Assembly (NCBI GenBank): GCA_963824105.1
Contig: CAWGNN010000007.1
Coordinates: forward strand, 62,001-126,000
Direction: 5' to 3'
DNA length: 64,000 nt
DNA from: CAWDVB01 sp963824105
GTDB lineage: Bacteria > Actinomycetota > Actinomycetes > Propionibacteriales > Nocardioidaceae
Below are positions 34,961 through 43,738 of the stretch, piece after piece. Numbering within the stretch: the first letter of the stretch is position 1; the number at the start of each line of letters is the position of its first letter. Below the pieces are notes generated by a model. That model was not told the DNA's origin. It saw only the letters and a program-made list of their open reading frames with translations, and searched no databases. A program made the position numbers and the translations under genes.

Positions 34961-35326
34961 GTGTCAACTGAGCCGCACGTGGACGATGGGGAGACCCCGG
35001 GACGGGGTCGGTCGCGGAGAACCGACCGGGAACAGGATCAGTTCCACGTCGACATCTCCGAGGTGGAGCCGATGGACCGCTACGGGATCACCACGATCAC
35101 CGTGGGATCGGTCGCCTGGCTGGTCGCCTTCGTGCTGATGCTGCCCTTCTACACCCAGCTCGCCCACGCGGACCGGCTCTGGTGGCTGTGGACCTGCCTG
35201 GCCGGATTCGGTCTGGGCATGTACGCCCTCGAGATGGCGCGCTGGCGACGGAAGCGGGAGCTGTCTCCCAAGAGCTCCTCGACCGGCAAAGGCTCGAAGC
35301 GGGCAGGGAGCCGGCGGCGGCGCTGA
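34961..35326 (+). CDS. DUF2530 domain membrane protein
   Basis: The 121-residue protein has a hydrophilic N-terminus, two membrane segments (about residues 45-66 and 72-93) with the DUF2530 pattern LWWLWTCLAGFGLGMYALE, and a basic Ser/Lys/Arg C-terminus. The family is restricted to actinobacteria and has no known function. It sits beside a DUF3027 gene and an MFS gene, an arrangement like mycobacterial Rv0876c-Rv0884c. A TAGTTT box ends six bases before the GTG. Confidence 0.82.
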   Translation: MSTEPHVDDGETPGRGRSRRTDREQDQFHVDISEVEPMDRYGITTITVGSVAWLVAFVLMLPFYTQLAHADRLWWLWTCLAGFGLGMYALEMARWRRKRELSPKSSSTGKGSKRAGSRRRR

Positions 35327-35352
35327 CGATCTCCCCCGCAGATCCGGACCTC

Positions 35353-36121
35353 TCAGAAGGTTTCGAGCTCGTCCCAGGTCAGAGTGTCCAGCACCGGGTC
35401 GGGCAGCGTCAGGACCCGTGGGCGCTTGTTGAGCTTGGCCTCGGAGTGGGCGCCGCACCCATGGTCCAGCGAGACCACCCGGCCGTCGTCGTTGGCGAAA
35501 GCGTTGGCGCAGACCCCGAACAGCTGTGAGAGCGGACCGGACAGGCGCACGAGGAAGCCACACCCCGAGCAGATCCCGGGAGCCGACTGCGCCAGTGCGA
35601 CGTTCGGGCCCTGAGGGCCTTCGTGCCAGCGCTCCGCGGCTGACTCCCGGCCTTCCTGGGAGAGCACCCTCGGCCTCCCGAGGCCGAGCTCCTCGCACAC
35701 CCGCTTGAAGCTCTCGCGGTCCACCGTCTCGTCCGCGGCGGAGTAGGCCGGCGCGAGCCTCGGGTCATCCTCCTCGGTCGGCAGGATGTCGCCGGGGCCG
35801 AGGTCGCCGGGCTGAACGCGGTCACGCCAGGGCACCCACGCGGGCGCGATGATCGCCTCGTCGCCGGGGAGGAGCACCACTTCGTCGACGGTGACCGACT
35901 TCTGCCGAGCCGCGCGCGCCAACGTGACCGCCCAGCGCCAGCCGATGATAGCCCAACTGCTGGCAGGAGAAGTAGTGGGTGACCACGCGGTCGGCGTCGG
36001 CGACGCACCCGAGGTGCTCACCGACGTCGCCCTCACCGACCAGGGCGACCACCGCCCCTCGGGCGATGTCGACCGCCTCGGCTCCGGAGGAGTCGAGCTT
36101 GGGGGCTGCCTTCACTGTCAC
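35353..36121 (-). pseudogene. DUF3027 gene with a +1 frameshift
   Basis: The N-terminal part reads from a GTG at 36121 (TVKAAPKLDSSGAEAVDIAR, GEGDVGEHLG, VVTHYFSCQQLGY) and the rest in another frame (WRWAVTLARAARQKSVTVDE, PGICSGCGFLVRL). Joined, they give a normal-length DUF3027 protein. At 35944-35947 four bases sit between TAT and GGC where three would keep frame, so one extra base breaks the gene. Whether it is a real lesion or a sequence error cannot be told here. In relatives the gene is intact beside serC. Confidence 0.8.
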
Positions 36122-36199
36122 GCGTGCGATTGTCTCCCATCAAGGGGGGTCGTGTCGCCCCAGGGCGAAATCCGACGCCCGGAACGGCAAGATAGGGCC

Positions 36200-37594
36200 A
36201 TGGCCGACCAGCAGACCTCCTCTGACTCCGGGAGGCTGCGAGGCTCAGCACGAGCAGTCGGAAGGGCCGCAGGAACGAGCGCACGTGGCATCGGGCACGG
36301 AGTCCGGGCGCTGAGCCGAGGGGCCCGCGCCACCGGCCGGGGTACTCGGCGGGTCGCGCACATCGCTCACCGGGCGGCAGAGGCCGAAGGGGCCGGAGAG
36401 TCCGGTCTCGCCCGGATGATCGAGTTGCACGCAGCGAGCGCAGCCGGCGACGCCGCGATCACGATCAGCCTGGCCGGCACCCTCTTCTTCCAGGTCCCCA
36501 CCGGCGAAGCGCGCGACAAGGTGGCCCTCTTCCTGGGGCTCACCATGCTGCCGTTCGTCCTCATCGCCCCTCTCGTCGGCCCGTTCCTGGACCGGTTCAG
36601 CCACGGCCGCCGGTGGGCGATCGGAGGAGCCATGGCCTTCCGGGCGTTCCTGGCCTGGAACCTCGCCTGGGCGGTGCAGAACGACTCGATCCTGCTCTTC
36701 CCTGCCGCGCTCGGCGTCCTGGTGGCGAGCAAGGGGTACACGGTCGCGCGCGCTGCCGCGGTGCCACGGGTGGCGCCCTCGTCCCTCGGCCTGGTCAAGT
36801 CCAACTCGCGAATATCCCTGGCCGGCGTCCTCGGGGCCGCCGTCTCGGCACCGATCGCCTTCGCCGCCTCACAGTTCGGCGCCGCCTGGTCGCTGCGCTA
36901 CGGCTTCGTCCTGTTCGCGCTTGCCACCGTCCTGGCCATCATGCTTCCCCGTGACATCGACAGCGAGGTCCCAGAGGAACGCGTCTTCCGCATGAAGGCC
37001 CCCGGCGCGGGACTCGCCTCCTCGGGGAACGTGGTCATGGGTCTGCGAAGCAACGCCGGCCTGCGCATGCTGTCGGGGTTCCTGCTCTTCTTCATGGCGT
37101 TCCTGCTGCGTACCCACCCGTTCCCGGGGTGGGGCACCAACCCGGCGCTGGCGATCGCGGTCGTGGCCGGCGCGGCCGGCCTTGGCGGCACGACAGGCAT
37201 CGCGCTGGGATCCATCCTGAAGTCACTCGATCCGCGGCGCGCCGTGGTGCTGTCCCTAGCGACAGCCACCGTGACCGTGATCGTGACCTCGATCTTCTAC
37301 TCGGCCTTCACCGCGATCGTTCTCGGCCTCGTCACCGGTCTCGCCCAGACCTACGGCAAGCTGAGTCTCGACTCGCTGATCCAGCGTGAGGTGCCCGAAC
37401 CGGGCCGGACCAGCGCCTTCGCCCGCTCGGAGACCCTGTTGCAGTTCGCCTGGGTCATCGGAGGGTTCCTCGGGATCGCGGTGCCTCTCGTCCCCTGGGC
37501 GGGGCTGAGCATCCTGGCCGTGACACTCACCGCGGTGCTGGTCTGGGTGATCCGCTCACAGCACGCGCGGCCCACGTCACCCTCCCCAGCCTGA
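36200..37594 (+). CDS. MFS transporter, Rv0876c-like
   Basis: The 464-residue protein has an Arg/Gly-rich N-terminus of about 60 residues and then about ten to twelve membrane helices, with PLVGPFLDRFSHGRRWAIGG after helix 2 and VASKGYTVARAAAVPRVAPS in helix 4-5. It lies beside the DUF3027 and DUF2530 genes as mycobacterial Rv0876c does. Substrate unknown. AAGAT a few bases before the ATG at 36200 may be a leaderless -10. Confidence 0.8.
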   Translation: MADQQTSSDSGRLRGSARAVGRAAGTSARGIGHGVRALSRGARATGRGTRRVAHIAHRAAEAEGAGESGLARMIELHAASAAGDAAITISLAGTLFFQVPTGEARDKVALFLGLTMLPFVLIAPLVGPFLDRFSHGRRWAIGGAMAFRAFLAWNLAWAVQNDSILLFPAALGVLVASKGYTVARAAAVPRVAPSSLGLVKSNSRISLAGVLGAAVSAPIAFAASQFGAAWSLRYGFVLFALATVLAIMLPRDIDSEVPEERVFRMKAPGAGLASSGNVVMGLRSNAGLRMLSGFLLFFMAFLLRTHPFPGWGTNPALAIAVVAGAAGLGGTTGIALGSILKSLDPRRAVVLSLATATVTVIVTSIFYSAFTAIVLGLVTGLAQTYGKLSLDSLIQREVPEPGRTSAFARSETLLQFAWVIGGFLGIAVPLVPWAGLSILAVTLTAVLVWVIRSQHARPTSPSPA

Positions 37595-37599
37595 GGGGA

Positions 37600-37983
37600 T
37601 CAGAGCTCCAGCTCGTCGGCGAGCGCGCGCAACACTTTGGCGGCAGGACGGGCCACCTTGGCGTCCGGATGCCGGTCGTTGCGGTAGCCGCGCTCGATCC
37701 CCTCGAGCAACCGGTAGAGGTCTTCGATGATGTTGACCATCTCGGCGGGCTTCTTGCGCAGCGCCTTGCTGACCGACTGGGTGGGCTCCATCAGTCGCAC
37801 CTGCAGGGCCTGGTCGCCGCGGCGGCCCTGGGCGAGGCCGAACTCGACCCGGGTCCCCGACTTGAGGGTGGTCACGTCCTTGGGCAGCGCCGATGCCGGA
37901 CAGTAGACGTCGTCCCCGTCTTCACGCGAGATGAACCCGAAGCCCTTCTCCGCGTCGTACCACTTGATCTTGCCGGTGGGCAC
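37600..37983 (-). CDS. Cold-shock domain protein, long actinobacterial form
   Basis: The 127-residue protein begins with a cold-shock domain, PTGKIKWYDAEKGFGFISRE, with the RNP motif KGFGF and a second half VEFGLAQGRRGDQALQV. A C-terminal extension of about 55 residues follows. This matches the long CspB-type proteins of actinobacteria that bind single-stranded nucleic acid. The GTG at 37983 is the family start. It converges on the MFS gene with five bases between the stops. Confidence 0.9.
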   Translation of the reverse strand: MPTGKIKWYDAEKGFGFISREDGDDVYCPASALPKDVTTLKSGTRVEFGLAQGRRGDQALQVRLMEPTQSVSKALRKKPAEMVNIIEDLYRLLEGIERGYRNDRHPDAKVARPAAKVLRALADELEL

Positions 37984-38113
37984 AGCATCAACCTCATTCG
38001 TTACGGCCCCTGGGGGCCCGCGCGTTCGTGCAAAAGACAAGCCTACGGGGACGGCCCGACGCGACACCAACGAGATAGCCCCGCATTCGGGGTGCCTGCC
38101 CGCTCGGTCGGGG

Positions 38114-39547
38114 CTAGGCCGGGTTGAGAGACCCGGAGCGGAAGCCCGAAGGATCGACGACGGCGTCGGCGAACCCCGCACCGCAGACCCCCTCGAGCAG
38201 CAGGTTCGTCAGGGTGGAGTCCGCCGAGAGCCGCGACAGCGCGACCTGATCGACCTCCACCGAGGCCCGGTCCCCCCGGTCACGGACCCGAAGGTCGCGA
38301 ACCTCGAGGCCGCGCTCGGAGAAGGCCCGGCGCACGGCGGCCTCCGCACGCTCAACCCGGGTCAAGCGGACGGGAGTCACCTCGATCCCGTAGGCGATCC
38401 GCGACGACAGGCAGGCAGCGGCCGGCTTGTCCCAGGTCGGAAGCCCCCAGCGGAGTGACGCATCCCGCACCTGCGACTTACTCAGTCCCACCTCGGCCAG
38501 GGGCGCCACCGCGCCGCGCTCTGCGGCAGCACCGATGCCGGGGCGGAAACCGGCCGCCAGGTCGTCGGCGTTGGTCCCGGTGGCCACGGCGGCCAGTCCG
38601 TGAGCACGGGCCAGCGGGACCAGCGTGTCGACCAGCTCGGCCTTGCAGTGATAGCAGCGGTCGAGGCCGTTGGCGCGGTAGCCGGGCCGCTCCAGCTCAT
38701 GGGTCTCAGGCGTGAACCAGCGGACGCCCAGAGACTCGGCGAACGACTGTGCGGGATCGCGCTCGACCTGAGGCAACGAGTCCGACAGTGCCGTCGCCGC
38801 CGCGACCCGTCCCGGGCCGAGCTCCCTCGCCGCCGCGGCGAGAAGAAGCGCACTGTCGGCCCCACCGGAGAAGGCAACGAGCACCGAGCCGAGCGACCGT
38901 AGCCGTCGCCGGAGCGCGGCCAGGCGCAGGTCGAGAAGGTGGTCGTCGAGCCAGTCCGGGAACTCCACGAGGCTCTCCAGCACATGATGGGTCCCCGCGG
39001 CGACGAGTTCCTCACGCGTCGACCCGCCGGTGAGGACGCTGACCGAGACAATGCCCGCGGCCAGAGCCCCCTCCACGTCGTGGACGTGGTCTCCGACGTA
39101 CACGTCGGCGCCGAAATCGGTGAGAGCGCCCGCCTTGGCTGAGCCGTACACCTCCCCCACGACCTCGTCCACGTCGAAGCCGAGAGCCTCGGTGTGCAGC
39201 AGTGCGTTCGGGGTGAACTTGCCGGTCACCACGACCGTCGAGCCACCGTGTCGCCGCACCGCGGCCAGCGCCTCCTCCGCGCCGGGGAGGGCGTGGGCCG
39301 GCGCCACCGCGTGCTGGGGATACAGGTCCCGGAACCGGTCGACCAGCCCATCGATCCGGTCCTCGGGGAAATACGGCGCGAGCATCACCGACAGCGGCGG
39401 TCCGAGCTGAGCGGTTATCGCCTCCACGTCGAGCTCGACGCCGCTCTCCCGCCCCAGCGCCAGCAGCGTCTCGGCGATCCCGGGACGGGTGTCGATCAAG
39501 GTCATGTCGAGATCGAATCCGACCCCGAGACCGATCCGATCAGGCAT
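38114..39547 (-). CDS. HAD hydrolase-LarE fusion
   Basis: This 477-residue protein joins two enzymes. Residues about 1-210 are a HAD phosphatase of phosphoglycolate phosphatase type, with FDLDMTL (Asp12, Asp14), VVVTGK, a Lys in SAKAGAL and VGDHVHD. Residues about 215-477 are LarE, the ATP-dependent sacrificial sulfur transferase that builds the nickel-pincer nucleotide cofactor: PP-loop SGGADS (227-232), CYHC, and the sacrificial Cys379 in AAACLSSR. LarB and LarC are not in this window. The HAD half keeps its catalytic residues, so both halves may work. Confidence 0.85.
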   Translation of the reverse strand: MPDRIGLGVGFDLDMTLIDTRPGIAETLLALGRESGVELDVEAITAQLGPPLSVMLAPYFPEDRIDGLVDRFRDLYPQHAVAPAHALPGAEEALAAVRRHGGSTVVVTGKFTPNALLHTEALGFDVDEVVGEVYGSAKAGALTDFGADVYVGDHVHDVEGALAAGIVSVSVLTGGSTREELVAAGTHHVLESLVEFPDWLDDHLLDLRLAALRRRLRSLGSVLVAFSGGADSALLLAAAARELGPGRVAAATALSDSLPQVERDPAQSFAESLGVRWFTPETHELERPGYRANGLDRCYHCKAELVDTLVPLARAHGLAAVATGTNADDLAAGFRPGIGAAAERGAVAPLAEVGLSKSQVRDASLRWGLPTWDKPAAACLSSRIAYGIEVTPVRLTRVERAEAAVRRAFSERGLEVRDLRVRDRGDRASVEVDQVALSRLSADSTLTNLLLEGVCGAGFADAVVDPSGFRSGSLNPA

Positions 39548-40382
39548 CGCGCCTACGGAGCAGGACCAGGCTCGCGACGACCACCACGACCGCGTAGGCG
39601 CCGAACACCAGCGAAGCCTCGATCGTGGTCAGGGGCTGAGTGATGAACTGGGCAGGAGGACCGTCGCCGCCGCCAGCGGATCCATCGGCCAGCAGGGGTA
39701 CTTGAAGGATCCGGAAGAGGGCTCGGAACGGCAGGTAGTTGAGCCAGTCCATGTGGTCGTTCAGCGCTGGGACGAGGAAGAACACCAAGCGGAAGATCGG
39801 CTCGATGACCAGCGGCCAGATGAACAGCAGCACCAGGGCTGCGGTCTGGTGGCGCATGATCGCGGTCGCGCTCATCACGAACGTGACCAGCAGCAAGCCG
39901 ACCAGGAGCGCCTTCCCCTCCGCCCTGAGGACCTCCGAGGAGGTGAACGAGACGCCGTACTTGCTCAGGTAGAGCCACCCGACGTAGGTCGAGGCGGCGA
40001 AGGTCACCACCATGGTGACCGCGACCCAAGCCAAGGTGACGATGTACTTCGCGAGCCAGATCGCGGTTCGCGAGGGGACAGCGGTGAAGGTCGCCCGGAT
40101 CATCCCGTGGCGATACTCATGCCCCCACGCGAGAACACCGATGATCGCCATGACGAAGCCCACGATGTACGGCGCCCCCGCCAGGCCCGCCTGGGTCACG
40201 ACGATGCCTGCCGTGAAGGGGATCTCCGAGGTGTTCATGCTGAGGTCGTGGAAGGTCTTGGCGAGACCCCACGCGATCAGGGTCGAGATGCCGGTCCCCA
40301 CCACCAGGGTGGTGGCCGAGATCCAGTAGCTGGACCGGATCGAGGTGATCCGGACCCACTCGTAGCGCAGCGCGGCGATCAC
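39540..40382 (-). CDS. ABC-2 type permease
   Basis: The 280-residue protein has about six membrane helices and resembles ABC-2 permeases partnered with the adjacent ATPase. The start RYEWVRITSIRSSYW is typical. It overlaps the ATPase stop by four bases (ATGA) and its own stop overlaps the LarE start by eight bases. The substrate is unknown and may be a lipid, peptide or drug. Confidence 0.85.
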   Translation of the reverse strand: MIAALRYEWVRITSIRSSYWISATTLVVGTGISTLIAWGLAKTFHDLSMNTSEIPFTAGIVVTQAGLAGAPYIVGFVMAIIGVLAWGHEYRHGMIRATFTAVPSRTAIWLAKYIVTLAWVAVTMVVTFAASTYVGWLYLSKYGVSFTSSEVLRAEGKALLVGLLLVTFVMSATAIMRHQTAALVLLFIWPLVIEPIFRLVFFLVPALNDHMDWLNYLPFRALFRILQVPLLADGSAGGGDGPPAQFITQPLTTIEASLVFGAYAVVVVVASLVLLRRRDA

Positions 40383-41308
40383 AGGACGGCCCCGATCTCT
40401 CCATCTTCGGCACTGAACTCCTGGTAGCCACCGGTGGCCTGCAAGAACGCTTCCTCCAGCGTCACGTCGCGCGAGGCCAGCTCGTGCAGCCGGACACTGT
40501 TGGTGAATGCCAGCTCACCGATCTGCTCAGCAGAGACCCCTCGCACGGTCAGCGCTCCGTCCGAGGTGCCCTCCACCGTGGCCCCGGCGGCAGCGAGCAC
40601 GGGGATGAATCGCTGGGCGTCGGGCGTCCGGACCAGCGCCCACCCGCCGGTGGACGACTTGATGAAGTCCTCGATCCGGCCACTCGCGATCAGTTGGCCC
40701 CTGCCGATGACCACCAGGTCATCGACCATCAGCGCCGTCTCGGAGAGCAGGTGCGAAGACACCAGCACCGAGCGCCCTTGCCCCGCGAGGTGCTTGAGCA
40801 ACAGTCGCAGCCACTGGATGCCCTGCGGGTCCAGCCCGTTGGCCGGTTCGTCCAGGATCAGCGTGTCCGGGTCTCCCAGCAACGCGGCCGCGAGACCGAG
40901 GCGCTGTCCCATGCCGAGCGAGAAGGTGCGCGGCTGCTTGGAGGCGACCGCAGTGAGGCCGAGCTGCTCGAGGACCTCATCGACCCGCCGCGCCGAGATG
41001 CCGTTCGACGCGGCCAGCATCCGCAGGTGACTGCGCGCCCTGCGCGTGGGATGGAAGGGCTTGGCCTCGAGCAGCGAGCCGATCCGGGTCATGGGGTGCT
41101 TGATCTGGTCGAAGGTCTGCCCGTCGAAGGTCGTCCGGCCATGCCCGCGATCCAAGCCGAGCATGAGCCGCATCGTGGTCGACTTCCCGGCGCCGTTCGG
41201 CCCCAGGAATCCGGTGACCACCCCCGGCTTGACCTCGAAGCTGAGATCGACGACGGCCGGCTTGCCCTTGAAGCTCTTGCCCAGGCCTTGGGCCTCGATG
41301 ACCGCCAT
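40379..41308 (-). CDS. ABC transporter ATP-binding protein
   Basis: The 309-residue ATPase has Walker A GPNGAGKST, the signature SLGMGQRLGLAAALL and Walker B LILDEPANGLDP, and a C-terminal extension like those in ABC-2 export ATPases. It pairs with the overlapping permease. The ATG at 41308 follows a GGAAGG ribosome site. Regulation is not evident. Confidence 0.9.
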   Translation of the reverse strand: MAVIEAQGLGKSFKGKPAVVDLSFEVKPGVVTGFLGPNGAGKSTTMRLMLGLDRGHGRTTFDGQTFDQIKHPMTRIGSLLEAKPFHPTRRARSHLRMLAASNGISARRVDEVLEQLGLTAVASKQPRTFSLGMGQRLGLAAALLGDPDTLILDEPANGLDPQGIQWLRLLLKHLAGQGRSVLVSSHLLSETALMVDDLVVIGRGQLIASGRIEDFIKSSTGGWALVRTPDAQRFIPVLAAAGATVEGTSDGALTVRGVSAEQIGELAFTNSVRLHELASRDVTLEEAFLQATGGYQEFSAEDGEIGAVL

Positions 41309-41403
41309 ATGCCATGCCTTCCGTTCGCGTGCCGGCTCTCCCCTCGTGAGCCTAGCCAACGCGCCCCACCGGGGCTCAGGGGCCGGGCTGTACCGTGGGA
41401 AGG

Positions 41404-43734
41404 ATGTCCGAGGGAACGCCCCGCAGCCTCGCCGAGCAGCTTCGCAGCTGGTCGGAGGAGCGCATCGTCGCGCTTCTGTGCAGCCGCCCCGACCTCATGT
41501 CGCCAGCCCCTCAGGACTCCTCCTCGCTCGCCTCCCGCGCCGCGGCGAAGGCATCGGTCATGCGCGCCCTGGACGAGCTCACCGCCCTTCATCTTGCGGT
41601 GGCGGAGGCCTTCACGCTGCTGCCGCAACCCTGCTCCCCGAGCCAGGTGGCGGCCATCTTGAACGCACGGGAGCCCCGCGTGCTTCAGGCCACCTCCGCA
41701 CTACAGGACTTGGTTCTGATCTGGGGTGAGGACCCCGAGCTGCGACCGGTGAGCGCGCTCGGTGACGCGATCGGTGAGACGGTCAGCCGACTCGGGCCGT
41801 CCCTGGCAACACTGCTCCGGCCCCGGGGTCCGGCCCGCGTGCGCCAGATCCTCACCGCCCTCGACCTGTCCCCCTCCGGCGACATCGAGACCGATCTGGG
41901 CCAGCTCGCCGACCGTCTGGCCGATCCGTCGTTCGTCGCGGACCTGGTGGGCAGGGGTCCCGGCAAGGTCGCGACGGTACTCGACGCGATCGCCGGTGCA
42001 GGCGGCCGATGGGACGAGGACGCGGCTCGCGGGGCCGAGCTGCGGTGGCTGCGGGGGCGGGGCCTCGTGGTCGCGGAATCCCCGGGGCGGCTGGTGCTGC
42101 CCCGCGAGGTCTCGATGGCGCTGCGCGGCGGGCACACCACCGAGCATCCCGTCGACGAGCCGCCGGAGGTCGCGACCGTCGAGCGTGCCCGAACGCTGGT
42201 GGACCGCTCGGGCGCCGCCGCCGCCGCTGAATTCGTCCGGCACCTGGAGCTGCTCCTCGAGCACTGGGGAAGCACACCGCCGAAGGCACTTCGCGCAGGC
42301 GGCCTCGGGATTCGTGAGGTCCGGGCGGCGGCCGAGCTGCTGCACGTCGCGCCCGAGGAGGCTGCCCTGATCATCGAGGCGGCACACGCGGCCGAGCTGG
42401 TCACCGACTCCTACGACGGCGACGACCGGTTGTGGATGCCGACCGAGGCGTTCGACGTCTGGCTGGACCGGTCGGTCGCGGAGCGCTGGGCGTTGGTCGT
42501 CGGCGCCTGGCTGCGCAGCGACCGGGTCTTCGGCCTCACCAGCCGGGCCTCGGCCGACCACCGTCTGAACGTGCTGGCGGGCGACGCGGAGCGACCGTGG
42601 ATCGCGGCCACCCGCAGGCAGGTGCTGGAGTGCCTCGCCGGCCTGCCCGAGGACAGAGCGCTCGCGTCCGGCACCGGAATCCCGTCGTTGGTGCAGCTTG
42701 TCCGCTGGCAACGTCCACGCCGCCCCACCTTGCGCTCGCAGGCCGCCGCGTGGGCCGTCGCCGAGGCGGCCGCGCTCGGCATCGTCGGAGCGGGGGCCCT
42801 GACCGCGCCGGGGAGGGCGCTCATCGAGTCCCCGGCCGAGGTCGCCAAGACCCTGGACCCGCTGCTCCCGGTCCCGGTCGACCACATCCTCCTCCAGGCC
42901 GACCTCACCGCGGTCGCGCCCGGACCGCTGGAGCCCACCTTGGCGCGGGGGCTCGGACTGCTCGCCGACATCGAGTCGCGCGGAGGGGCCACCGTCTATC
43001 GCTTCACCGAGTCCTCGCTGCGCGGCGGGTACGACGCGGGCTGGAGCGCGGGCGACATCCACGAGTTCCTCACCAACGCATCTCGGACCGAGGTCCCCCA
43101 GCCGCTCACCTATCTCGTCGACGACGTCGCACGCCGTTTCGGCTCGGTCCGTGTCGGGGTCGCGTCGACGTTCATCCGCAGCGACGACGAGCATGCGCTG
43201 ATCGAACTGCTGCACCAGCCCTGGGCCGCGGCCCTGAGACTGCACCGAATTGCACCGACGGTCCTGGTCAGCCAGTCCCCCGCCGATGTGGTGCTCTCCC
43301 GGCTCCGCGACTCGGGGACGGCCCCGGTCGCCGAAGGGTCCGACGGGTCGATCAGGCTGATCCGCCCCACCGCTCTGCGGGCCCCGTCACCGCGCAAGCC
43401 GGCCCGCCGGGCCCAAGCCCTGGAGGACGCCCGTCGCACGGCGCAGGCCGCGGCGACCGTCAACACGATCCGGGTGGGCGACCGGGCCGAGGCGACCCGG
43501 CCACGCTCGGCCGCGGCCACCTCCCCCGACCGGATCATCGCGGTCCTGAGGGAGGCCGCCGAGTCCAAGTCCTCGGTGTGGTTGGACTACCTCGATCGTG
43601 ATGGCGCGATGACCCAGCGTCTGGTCGACCCGGTACGGGTCGAGGGCGGCTGGCTGGCCGCCCACGACGAGCGGGCCGATGAACCGCGCCGCTTCGCCCT
43701 CCACCGGATCCAGGCGGTGCACCCGGAAAGATGA
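41404..43734 (+). CDS. Helicase_C_3/XPB N-terminal-like protein
   Basis: The 776-residue protein has no helicase motor motifs. Its N-terminal region is a helical repeat, and the middle (about residues 470-640) resembles the conserved helicase-associated domain found next to XPB helicases, with VDHILLQADLTAVAPGPLEP and YRFTESSLRGGYDAGW. The C-terminus resembles a WYL-like stretch (VWLDYLDRDGAMTQRLVDP). It is four bases upstream of XPB, as in Rv0862c-Rv0861c. TACCGT ends seven bases before the ATG. It probably works with XPB in DNA repair. Confidence 0.85.
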   Translation: MSEGTPRSLAEQLRSWSEERIVALLCSRPDLMSPAPQDSSSLASRAAAKASVMRALDELTALHLAVAEAFTLLPQPCSPSQVAAILNAREPRVLQATSALQDLVLIWGEDPELRPVSALGDAIGETVSRLGPSLATLLRPRGPARVRQILTALDLSPSGDIETDLGQLADRLADPSFVADLVGRGPGKVATVLDAIAGAGGRWDEDAARGAELRWLRGRGLVVAESPGRLVLPREVSMALRGGHTTEHPVDEPPEVATVERARTLVDRSGAAAAAEFVRHLELLLEHWGSTPPKALRAGGLGIREVRAAAELLHVAPEEAALIIEAAHAAELVTDSYDGDDRLWMPTEAFDVWLDRSVAERWALVVGAWLRSDRVFGLTSRASADHRLNVLAGDAERPWIAATRRQVLECLAGLPEDRALASGTGIPSLVQLVRWQRPRRPTLRSQAAAWAVAEAAALGIVGAGALTAPGRALIESPAEVAKTLDPLLPVPVDHILLQADLTAVAPGPLEPTLARGLGLLADIESRGGATVYRFTESSLRGGYDAGWSAGDIHEFLTNASRTEVPQPLTYLVDDVARRFGSVRVGVASTFIRSDDEHALIELLHQPWAAALRLHRIAPTVLVSQSPADVVLSRLRDSGTAPVAEGSDGSIRLIRPTALRAPSPRKPARRAQALEDARRTAQAAATVNTIRVGDRAEATRPRSAAATSPDRIIAVLREAAESKSSVWLDYLDRDGAMTQRLVDPVRVEGGWLAAHDERADEPRRFALHRIQAVHPER

Positions 43735-43738
43735 CCGC

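Noticed and set aside
35940..35950. Programmed frameshift explanation for DUF3027
   Set aside because: No slippery heptamer, stop-codon pause site or strong downstream stem is seen at the site.
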